Positions 15,734 through 21,777 of a stretch of 21,787 bases of DNA are shown piece by piece (position 1 is the first letter of the stretch; every line of letters begins with the position of its first letter). A program made the translations under genes and the position numbers. This stretch comes from a virus. The notes below the pieces were generated by a model. That model saw nothing but the letters and a program-made list of their open reading frames with translations. It did no database searches and was not told the origin of the DNA. The stretch spans positions 1 to 21,787 of the IMG/VR virus record IMGVR_UViG_3300017753_000132. One strand, given 5' to 3'.

Positions 15734-16519
15734 CTAATGATTTATGTTAATAATATGCCCGGATTTGCGATATACAGCATACATTTTCATATAATCACGT
15801 CGCATGACATTGAGTACTTTAGTTATATTCTGTGTTTTAAGACCAGTACGTTCTCTTATTAAAATATATAAAGCTTTTTTATTAAAATTTTCTATGTTTT
15901 CACGTATACGAAATAATTCTAATATTGTATCTGCTACTATAATATCTCGTTTATTGAAAAATATAGTATTTATATGATCATCATACCAATCTACCCATAA
16001 ATCAGTAAAATCACGTAACGAATCTTGATGATCAGATAATGCTACTTCTGCACTAACATTTCTATTAGCATCAATTTCAGTAGTATCAGTTCGTAATTTC
16101 ATTTTAGCATAATTTGCATTATTTTGTATGATAAGATAATTTTTAGCAACTATTGAAAAATAAGAAAACGCCTTTCCTTTACCTTCTTGAAATTTTCCTA
16201 TTTTTTCAGTTAAAAATGCAACAACTTCTGCTTTAATATCTTCGTATGGTACGTCAAAATATGAAAATCTAAATGTATGATATATATTTTCTACTAATTT
16301 ATTGAAGGGATAATTAATATGCTCACGAAAAACTTTATTACGTTTAGCATAACTAGACTCTTTATTATACGCAATAATTGCTTTATCAGTTATATATGTA
16401 AAATACATATTTTTAGTAGGTTTACGACCACGACGTTTTTTAGGACCATTAGTTTCAATATCAGCTTGTTCTAACGCCAACCATTCATAAAATTTATCTA
16501 CAGGACTTAATTTTTTCAT
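15734..16519 (-). CDS. 55: gp55-like late-transcription sigma factor
   Basis: A 261-residue divergent sigma factor that would redirect host RNA polymerase to late promoters. Residues about 74-140 (KLVENIYHTFRFSYFDVPYE, then DIKAEVVAFLTEKIGKFQEG, then AFSYFSIVAKNYLI) have the region-2 helical layout and the aromatic, polymerase-binding style of T4 gp55. It is longer than T4 gp55 (185). The N-terminus carries an AT-hook-like basic patch, KKRRGRKP (27-34). Residues about 217-247 (ILIRERTGLKTQNITKVLNV) look like a helix-turn-helix. The T4 C-terminal clamp-binding motif (SLDFL) is not seen; the protein ends SGHIININH. It overlaps the upstream membrane-protein gene by one base (TAATG) and directly precedes the structural genes. 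The family call is good; the extra domains are read by eye. Confidence 0.82.
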   Translation of the reverse strand: MKKLSPVDKFYEWLALEQADIETNGPKKRRGRKPTKNMYFTYITDKAIIAYNKESSYAKRNKVFREHINYPFNKLVENIYHTFRFSYFDVPYEDIKAEVVAFLTEKIGKFQEGKGKAFSYFSIVAKNYLIIQNNANYAKMKLRTDTTEIDANRNVSAEVALSDHQDSLRDFTDLWVDWYDDHINTIFFNKRDIIVADTILELFRIRENIENFNKKALYILIRERTGLKTQNITKVLNVMRRDYMKMYAVYRKSGHIININH

Positions 16520-16800
16520 TAAAATCCTTTATTTAATTCATCAACCATATCACGTAATTCAGTAAAAATAAATCCAGTTTCATCATCAGCTTCAAAAGAA
16601 CCTAACCGATCGATTTGTTTTAATTTGGAATTTGATTCATTCATGCGTGATTTTAAAGTTGTAAAAAATTGATAATATTCTGTATTAGAATTTTCTAACT
16701 CTTCGATATATTCTTCTAATGCTTCTTGTTTTCGCATTTGATTAAAATTAATTAAAATAGAAATAGTTAGTATTACTGATAATATTATAATTGTTGTCAT
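16519..16800 (-). CDS. Small single-pass membrane protein with coiled coil, coupled to the late sigma gene
   Basis: A 93-residue protein. Residues about 3-20 (TIIILSVILTISILINFN) form one transmembrane segment at the N-terminus. Residues 25-65 are a charged coiled coil (EALEEYIEELENSNTEYYQF). The C-terminal block DRLGSFEADDETGFIFTELR is conserved-looking and acidic, and I have a recollection of it in T4-like marine phages. The positive residues just after the membrane segment suggest a cytoplasmic tail. It starts three bases after the HD gene stop with a GGAGA Shine-Dalgarno and ends in a TAATG overlap with the sigma gene, so the two proteins should be made together. No function is known; a membrane tether or anti-sigma role is one possibility. 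Confidence 0.7.
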   Translation of the reverse strand: MTTIIILSVILTISILINFNQMRKQEALEEYIEELENSNTEYYQFFTTLKSRMNESNSKLKQIDRLGSFEADDETGFIFTELRDMVDELNKGF

Positions 16801-16803
16801 GTA

Positions 16804-17547
16804 TTAATCTCCAAATAACTCGTTAAACATTTTATTAGCATTAATTTGAGTTTGCGGACTAGTTATTTTCTTTTTAGGAGCATTACTAGTAATAGGTTTA
16901 TTATTATTCCAACGTTCATACTCTATTCTAGCAGCCATTGAATCGGCTTGATGCATTACATAACCCAAATTTGTTTTTAATTTTGCATCAGCTGACCTAG
17001 ATATAAAATAAGGTTTATTAGAATCGTCATATAACCCATCTGTTAATTTAATGCCTAACATTTCATTCCATGAAATTTCAATTCCATAATGTTGTAGTAA
17101 CCAGATAGATAAATCATTTACTAACGTAAACGGATTATTAGGATTAATTTTATATTCCTTACCTTGATTCTTTCTATGCCATTCAGAATCATTCCACTGA
17201 TAAACTTCATTACCATCGCCAGGAAATCCCATCTTACCAATATCATGATTTAATGCGGTAAAGATAAGCTCTTCATATGTATAACCAGACATATCAGCTT
17301 CCATATCTGTCCATAATGTATATACTTTTTTAGCACATTTTATTACACGCAAAACATGTTCAACATATCCGCCGGCAAATGCGTTATGAAAATGACTATA
17401 AGATGAAGCCGGTGCCATGGCCATACGATCTTCCATATCAGTATACATTGCTAATAATTTATCTTTACGAGTTCCTGTAAATTCTGTTTTAATTACGTTT
17501 AATAATTCGTCCCAATTTTCTGCTATTTGATTTGCTGTTAATTTCAT
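16804..17547 (-). CDS. HD-domain phosphohydrolase
   Basis: A 247-residue protein with a full HD metal set: H64 in GGYVEHVLRV, H101-D102 in ALNHDIGKMG, and D202 in MHQADSMAAR. HD proteins hydrolyse phosphoesters such as nucleotides, cyclic dinucleotides or RNA ends; the layout resembles YhaM-type and phage HD hydrolases, but the substrate cannot be told. The domain spans about residues 50-215; a linker (SNAPKKKITS) leads to a C-terminal peptide NKMFNELFGD. That peptide looks like the hydrophobic clamp-binding tails of T4 replication proteins. It overlaps the clpP stop (ATGA) and precedes the membrane-protein gene by three bases, so it is firmly inside the protease-to-sigma unit. Confidence 0.85.
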   Translation of the reverse strand: MKLTANQIAENWDELLNVIKTEFTGTRKDKLLAMYTDMEDRMAMAPASSYSHFHNAFAGGYVEHVLRVIKCAKKVYTLWTDMEADMSGYTYEELIFTALNHDIGKMGFPGDGNEVYQWNDSEWHRKNQGKEYKINPNNPFTLVNDLSIWLLQHYGIEISWNEMLGIKLTDGLYDDSNKPYFISRSADAKLKTNLGYVMHQADSMAARIEYERWNNNKPITSNAPKKKITSPQTQINANKMFNELFGD

Positions 17548-18158
17548 ATTATTGTATCAATTACGTTATATTCTTTTAATTGCTCAGCGGTTAAATATAA
17601 ATCTGATTTCATATTATCTTTCCACCATGCTTGATCTTTATTAGTTTTTTCTGCTAATATATCATATATAGTTTTCTCTATATTTTTAACATTATCTAAG
17701 TACGCGGATATGTCACTCATCTTACCTCCTAAAAAACTAGATGATTGATGAAACATGACAGTTGATCGTTTACTCATCATTCTGTTACCAGTACCACATG
17801 CTAGTATAATTGCCGCGGCAGAAAATGCTCTACCTCTGCAGATTGTATTAACTTTAACATCTAATGATTCCATATAATCAATAATACCTAACATTTCATG
17901 AACATCACCGCCTGGCGAATTTATCATTAAATTAACTGGTGCTTTTTTGTCTTCACGATTTTGTAGCAAACTTCGCATGCGTATAATAAGATCAGTTAAT
18001 GTATGATCATTTATTTCATCATTAAGAAATATTATTGAATCATTATAATCGACTAAAGTTGCTAGTTGATTATGCAAGGCTTCATATAATGAGCCATTTT
18101 CTTCTTTTTCTTTTATATTCTGATTCGTTTCTGGAACCTTTTCGTCGTATATACTCAT
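17544..18158 (-). CDS. clpP: ClpP-like serine protease (S14 family)
   Basis: A 204-residue ClpP homologue with an intact catalytic triad: S113 in GRAFSAAAIILACG, H137 in VMFHQSSS and D186 in MKSDLYLTAEQLKEYNVID. The spacings (24 and 49) match bacterial ClpP. The oxyanion-region SPGGDV is at 81-86. ClpP forms a barrel that degrades proteins fed by Clp ATPases; no ClpX/A-like unfoldase is in the window, so it would use the host ATPase or work alone. Phage S14-fold proteases also serve in prohead maturation, but the neighbours here are regulatory, not head genes. It has an AAAGG Shine-Dalgarno and a 69-base leader with a promoter-like element, and its stop overlaps the HD gene start (ATGA). Confidence 0.92.
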   Translation of the reverse strand: MSIYDEKVPETNQNIKEKEENGSLYEALHNQLATLVDYNDSIIFLNDEINDHTLTDLIIRMRSLLQNREDKKAPVNLMINSPGGDVHEMLGIIDYMESLDVKVNTICRGRAFSAAAIILACGTGNRMMSKRSTVMFHQSSSFLGGKMSDISAYLDNVKNIEKTIYDILAEKTNKDQAWWKDNMKSDLYLTAEQLKEYNVIDTII

Positions 18159-18181
18159 CTATTACCTTTATTAATTTATTA

Positions 18182-18210
18182 AATATAAAGAATTTTTTAC
18201 AACATTCAAA
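18182..18210 (-). promoter_or_regulatory. Promoter-like element upstream of the clpP-to-sigma unit
   Basis: In the 69-base gap the minus strand holds TTTG (18210-18207), 19 bases, then TATATTTA (18187-18180). This fits the Bacteroidetes consensus TTTG-N19-21-TAnnTTTG except for the last base. It can also be read as a sigma70 site: TTGAAT, 16 bases, TATATT. Either would start transcription shortly before the clpP Shine-Dalgarno. The same octamer TATATTTA, with a TTTG 20 bases upstream, precedes uvsE. The function is inferred. Confidence 0.4.
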
Positions 18211-18227
18211 GAATTATTAAATCTTTT

Positions 18228-18860
18228 TTAAATATTATAACTATTTTGTTTTATAAATGAAACAATGATATATCGTTTACCTGAATAAATAGGTCTAGCG
18301 CCATGCCTATGAGTTATTTGTCCAGGATGTATAGTACCTGTTCCAATCCGTTTAGGATTTGATAATAAATTATATTTAGGAAAGTATGTTCCACCACCTT
18401 CAAATTCATCGTTTAATTTGACAACTAAACTTAAATGACTATGATCATGATGTAAAGATAAATGCGATTGAGCATCTGGTAGATATCTTGCAAGAAAATT
18501 TTCTGAATTTAATTTATCCCAATTCTTACCTTGTAATGTCCAAATATGAATTACCATTGGACGAATTATTTCGTTAATAACCTTATTGTAAATATCATTC
18601 ATACCAATATCTTGCAATAACACATCAGTAGTTGGATAATACTTATGTCTAGCATATGTCCAATTATTTAATTCTTCAGTCATTTCAATTATTTCATTAC
18701 AAAACTTTTTTGTAAAAAGTGGAAATTCATATACTTCATCGCCTAGGTGATCTATTATTAAATCCCATTCGCCATTTTGAATAATAGGATCTAGATATTT
18801 ATTTTTCCATACAGACCAATCGGAAGTATCTAATATTTCATATTTGTTTTGTATATCCAT
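18228..18860 (-). CDS. PLOD-type 2-oxoglutarate/Fe(II) oxygenase (lysyl-hydroxylase-like)
   Basis: A 210-residue, single-domain enzyme that strongly resembles the C-terminal catalytic domain of procollagen-lysine 5-dioxygenase (PLOD/LH). Matching blocks include YPTTDVLLQDIGM (75-87), FLARYLPDAQSHLSLHHD (122-139), FEGGGTYFPKYN (153-164), IHPGQITHRHG (177-187) and GKRYIIVSF (194-202). Iron ligands H137, D139 and H186 and the 2-oxoglutarate-binding R196 are all present, with the same spacings as in PLOD. It should hydroxylate a lysine or other residue of a protein, using oxygen and 2-oxoglutarate; the substrate is unknown. Its start overlaps the stop of the Cys-rich basic gene by one base (TAATG). 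Confidence 0.9.
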   Translation of the reverse strand: MDIQNKYEILDTSDWSVWKNKYLDPIIQNGEWDLIIDHLGDEVYEFPLFTKKFCNEIIEMTEELNNWTYARHKYYPTTDVLLQDIGMNDIYNKVINEIIRPMVIHIWTLQGKNWDKLNSENFLARYLPDAQSHLSLHHDHSHLSLVVKLNDEFEGGGTYFPKYNLLSNPKRIGTGTIHPGQITHRHGARPIYSGKRYIIVSFIKQNSYNI

Positions 18861-19393
18861 TATCGAATCTTTTTCAATTGACGTTCTAAACGTTTTAATT
18901 GTGATTGACCCGACTTGATATCCTTTTTAAATCGAGCCTTCTTTACCTGACCTCTAACCATAGCCATTTGTTGTAATATAGACTGCTCTAAATTAGCTTT
19001 TTCGCCTTTAGATAATTTACGTTTAGATTGCTTAGGTTCTATTTTTGTAACAGGACGAGTACCTTTAAGTTTAGTTTGCTCAACACCTTTATGAAATACA
19101 TTTCCATCCTTATCAACAAACTCTTTCATAAATTGCCAGCCACGCGGTCGTCCTTTAGATACATATCCTTTACGTATTTCAGGAGGTGGTACTGTTTTAC
19201 ATGTACAAAAAGAACATAACACAGATGTTGTATTAGCTGTAACTCTTGTCCAACGATTACATCGTGTAGAGTCTTTTAAATGTTCCCATGCAAAATAAGA
19301 TTCATCTGCAATACTATTTCTGCAGATCATTTCGTGTTGACCATCTCGTATACGAGATTTAAATTGATGTGTAACTTTTTTCTTTCTAGCCAT
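18860..19393 (-). CDS. Basic Cys-rich, AT-hook-like protein, probably nucleic-acid binding
   Basis: A 177-residue, very basic protein. Five cysteines (C24, C45, C60, C63, C65, the last three as C-x2-C-x-C) could bind zinc. A patch SKGRPRGW (79-86) resembles an AT-hook. It is followed by EFVDKDGNVFHKGVEQ (91-106), a block I recognise from uncharacterised T4-like phage proteins. The C-terminal 60 residues are a Lys/Arg-rich helix (LKRLERQLKKIR). The start at 19393 has no Shine-Dalgarno, only an AT-rich leader, and follows the membrane-protein gene by 16 bases. It overlaps the oxygenase start by one base, so the two may act together; its lysine-rich tail would be one conceivable substrate. Function is unknown. 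Confidence 0.65.
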   Translation of the reverse strand: MARKKKVTHQFKSRIRDGQHEMICRNSIADESYFAWEHLKDSTRCNRWTRVTANTTSVLCSFCTCKTVPPPEIRKGYVSKGRPRGWQFMKEFVDKDGNVFHKGVEQTKLKGTRPVTKIEPKQSKRKLSKGEKANLEQSILQQMAMVRGQVKKARFKKDIKSGQSQLKRLERQLKKIR

Positions 19394-19409
19394 AATTATT
19401 ATTTATTAT

Positions 19410-20522
19410 TTAAAACCAATATCCACTACCGCGAGTACGAGTTGGTGGATCTTTCTTTTCTTTTTCGTTATATATATCTTTTTCTATATGTTCGATTGAA
19501 CCGGTATCATAATGTAAACCATCATTTCCATTCTGACCAATTACATCCATTCGTTTTTCATCATCGTCTGTAATTTCTAGATTTTCATCTTTCTCTAATT
19601 CTTCTTGCCAATGTTTCAATTCATCAACATCATTAGGATCAAAATAATTGTTATCTTTAAGAGAATAATATTTACCCCATTCCGCTCCTTCTGGTAAACT
19701 TCCTTCTACTCTACGTTCTAATTCGCGATTACGATTTATAAAATAATCTTCATTTCTATTTTTAGGTTTTATTTGAGTAAATGCAAAATTTGCGGCTACC
19801 ACCATAGATATAGCTAATGGATCAAATACAAAAATAATTAATAGTAAAAACCAATTAATGATTTTATCCATTTCTATGTCTAATAAATTCGATAAATATT
19901 TCAAAGGCCCTAATTCACGAGCAGTATCATTTCCTATCTGTTGTTCTAATATTTCTACATCTAATTTCGCAATAGAATCAGTTACTGCATTTAAATTAGT
20001 TTTAGCTTCTATTAATTGAGATTGCAATAATTTACGCTGGCGTGATGATGTTGTCGTAACCAATTGTCCAGATTCTTTATCTACATATTGTATCTTCGTT
20101 GGATTACTTAAAGCCTCCGTCCACGTTATTACAGATTGTTTTAAATCATTTCGTTGTTCTTCGAATCGTGTACGTTTCTGATCTATAATAGCAACTTGTC
20201 TATCTAAATACTCCGATTCATTTGCAGTCTCTTGATATGCTCCAGATAAGTATCCATAAATACCACCTGATGTTATAACCATTAATATGAATACGGATAT
20301 AGAAAGATATATTCGTAATACTTTATTTATACTATTCCAATATTGATATAATAAAGATGCTACAACTAACTTTGCAAACTCTAAAGAACTAGCCATTATA
20401 ATTACTTGTGTACTAGCTCCTGCAAACAATTTACTTAATCCATAAACTGAATAAAATGCTGCAGAGGCAGATACTGCTAAAGCAGATAATGCTATAACAA
20501 TTGGAAGTAATTTACGTTTCAT
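19410..20522 (-). CDS. Multi-pass membrane protein with central coiled coil
   Basis: A 370-residue protein. Three transmembrane segments at about 7-27, 38-60 and 70-92 (the second with MASSLEFAKLVVASLLYQYW) are followed by a long charged coiled coil (103-195) with YLDRQVAIIDQKRTRFEEQR. A fourth membrane segment at about 222-246 (INWFLLLIIFVFDPLAISMV) leads to an acidic cytoplasmic-type tail ending GSGYWF. The pattern is like uncharacterised membrane proteins in T4-like marine phages. It begins two bases after the stop of the 57-residue gene. The coiled coil between two membrane parts suggests a periplasmic or cytoplasmic stalk. Roles in lysis timing, superinfection exclusion or membrane remodelling are guesses. 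Confidence 0.65.
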   Translation of the reverse strand: MKRKLLPIVIALSALAVSASAAFYSVYGLSKLFAGASTQVIIMASSLEFAKLVVASLLYQYWNSINKVLRIYLSISVFILMVITSGGIYGYLSGAYQETANESEYLDRQVAIIDQKRTRFEEQRNDLKQSVITWTEALSNPTKIQYVDKESGQLVTTTSSRQRKLLQSQLIEAKTNLNAVTDSIAKLDVEILEQQIGNDTARELGPLKYLSNLLDIEMDKIINWFLLLIIFVFDPLAISMVVAANFAFTQIKPKNRNEDYFINRNRELERRVEGSLPEGAEWGKYYSLKDNNYFDPNDVDELKHWQEELEKDENLEITDDDEKRMDVIGQNGNDGLHYDTGSIEHIEKDIYNEKEKKDPPTRTRGSGYWF

Positions 20523-20524
20523 AT

Positions 20525-20698
20525 TTAACTTGCGGTCACGCGGTCTGTCACAAACTGTAATTTTTGACGGATATTTCTAAAACGATTTTGTGCTTCTACT
20601 GGATCTATTTTTAATCCACGCTCAATGCTTTGTTGCATGATCATGATCATGTTATCTGCTTCATCTAATCGTCTTAATACATTTTCTCTGTCTTTCAT
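20525..20698 (-). CDS. Small 57-residue helical protein between uvsE and the membrane-protein gene
   Basis: An ATG at 20698 opens a 57-codon frame to a TAA at 20525-20527. It begins MKDRENVLRRLDEADNMIMI and ends FVTDRVTAS. The start overlaps the uvsE stop as ATGA, and an AAAAGG Shine-Dalgarno lies about 9 bases upstream inside uvsE. The stop is two bases before the next start. This spacing and the heptad-like helix (RLDEADNMIMIMQQSI ... RFRNIRQKLQFVTDRV) support a real gene too short for usual length cut-offs. A threefold ATGATC repeat encodes the NMIMIM patch. The sequence suggests a helical hairpin or dimer. I do not know a function. Confidence 0.7.
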   Translation of the reverse strand: MKDRENVLRRLDEADNMIMIMQQSIERGLKIDPVEAQNRFRNIRQKLQFVTDRVTAS

Positions 20699-21741
20699 AG
20701 TAAAACCTTTTTATTATATTGATAAATATCGCGATATCGTAAAACTGCCAATTCTTTGGCTTTAGCTTCTACTACAATATCTAAATCCATATCATAAGTA
20801 CGTATCTCATCTTTGATATAATTGGAATGAGCTTGCATACGTATCTTATCTATGTCATGTTTCATTTTAGCAAACGTTGGCCATTCATGCACTTCATTCA
20901 ATGGAATATTCTGCTTAGCCATTTTAGCTTCGAACTTACGTTGGAACTCATGTCTACGACATTCGCTATAATGAGTGCATTGTCTAACATCATCTGGCCA
21001 TGTACTGGCAGCCATCTGTAACGCTTCATATTCACTGAGGCCGGCCGGATGGAACATATGATGATGATAATCGAATGTAATAGGTATGCCAGTCTCGCGA
21101 TGGAATAAGTCATACAATTGACGCACACTATACATGGAAGGCTTATCATCATTCTCAACAACTAAACGAGCTCTACATGCTTCAGATAATCGATAATAGT
21201 TTTTGATCCATCTGGTTGCAGTAGTCTCATGGTCGCCATAAGCACCGCCAATATGAATATTAATCTTGTTCTCATGAGATGGCGCATAGCCCATAAGGTC
21301 CCATAGCTCGGAATGTCGTTCGAGACCGATAATAGTCTTATCAACAACATGCTCATGCGGGGAGCCTAACACATGAAATGGTCCTGGATGAGTAGTTAGT
21401 CGATGACCATGCTCACGAGCATAGTTACCACATTCTAATAACTTAGCTGCTAACTCATCATACTGAGGAAGCTCATGTAATTCGAATTGATCATGCCATG
21501 GCACTAATTCAGAACCTACACGAAATAATTTGATGTTATGGTCTTCGTTCCATTTCAGATAATGTAACAAGTCAGTAGCGTTTAGTAATGCACGTTCGCC
21601 TAACAATGACAAGTCGCGCGTCGAATACCAGCTAGCCTTTCTAGCCGTACGAGAAGTTGTAACTCTACCACCTAACTTTTTTGGCCTCTCGGTTAACGTC
21701 ATGTTAACGCAGGCATAACCTAGTCTTACGTTTTCATTCAT
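20695..21741 (-). CDS. uvsE: UV-damage endonuclease UvsE/UVDE
   Basis: A 348-residue enzyme of the UVDE TIM-barrel family, which nicks DNA 5' to UV photoproducts and other lesions and so begins alternative excision repair. Recognisable blocks: RLGYACVN (6-13), LHYLKWNEDHNIKLFRVGSE (59-78), LTTHPGPF (115-122, H118), INIHIGGAYGD (160-170, H163), LVVENDD (193-199, E196), TFDYHHH (222-228, D224 and H227) and DIVVEAKAKE (321-330, E325). These give the expected metal-binding His/Asp/Glu set. It lacks a Shine-Dalgarno; a TTTG-N20-TATATTTA element ends four bases before the ATG. Two 60-base lines inside it count 52% and 47% G+C, against 27-32% in lines counted elsewhere, suggesting recent acquisition. 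Its stop overlaps the 57-residue gene. Confidence 0.93.
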   Translation of the reverse strand: MNENVRLGYACVNMTLTERPKKLGGRVTTSRTARKASWYSTRDLSLLGERALLNATDLLHYLKWNEDHNIKLFRVGSELVPWHDQFELHELPQYDELAAKLLECGNYAREHGHRLTTHPGPFHVLGSPHEHVVDKTIIGLERHSELWDLMGYAPSHENKINIHIGGAYGDHETTATRWIKNYYRLSEACRARLVVENDDKPSMYSVRQLYDLFHRETGIPITFDYHHHMFHPAGLSEYEALQMAASTWPDDVRQCTHYSECRRHEFQRKFEAKMAKQNIPLNEVHEWPTFAKMKHDIDKIRMQAHSNYIKDEIRTYDMDLDIVVEAKAKELAVLRYRDIYQYNKKVLL

Positions 21742-21745
21742 ATTT

Positions 21746-21777
21746 TAAATATAAGAAAAATTTTACAAATAAACAAA
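21746..21777 (-). promoter_or_regulatory. Promoter-like element directly before uvsE
   Basis: The minus strand shows TTTG (21777-21774), 20 bases, then TATATTTA (21753-21746), close to the Bacteroidetes consensus TTTG-N19-21-TAnnTTTG. The octamer is identical to that before clpP. The ATG at 21741 lies only four bases beyond, so a transcript starting here would have almost no leader. The 46 bases upstream of uvsE in the window hold nothing else. Inferred. Confidence 0.4.

Noticed and set aside
17544-18158. ClpP as the prohead maturation protease
   Set aside because: Possible for S14-fold enzymes, but no scaffold, portal or capsid gene is nearby and the sequence follows true ClpP in triad spacing, so I did not make this the main call.
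20898-21356. Two alternative minus-strand frames inside uvsE
   Set aside because: The uvsE frame carries clear family motifs throughout; these have none and no start signal.
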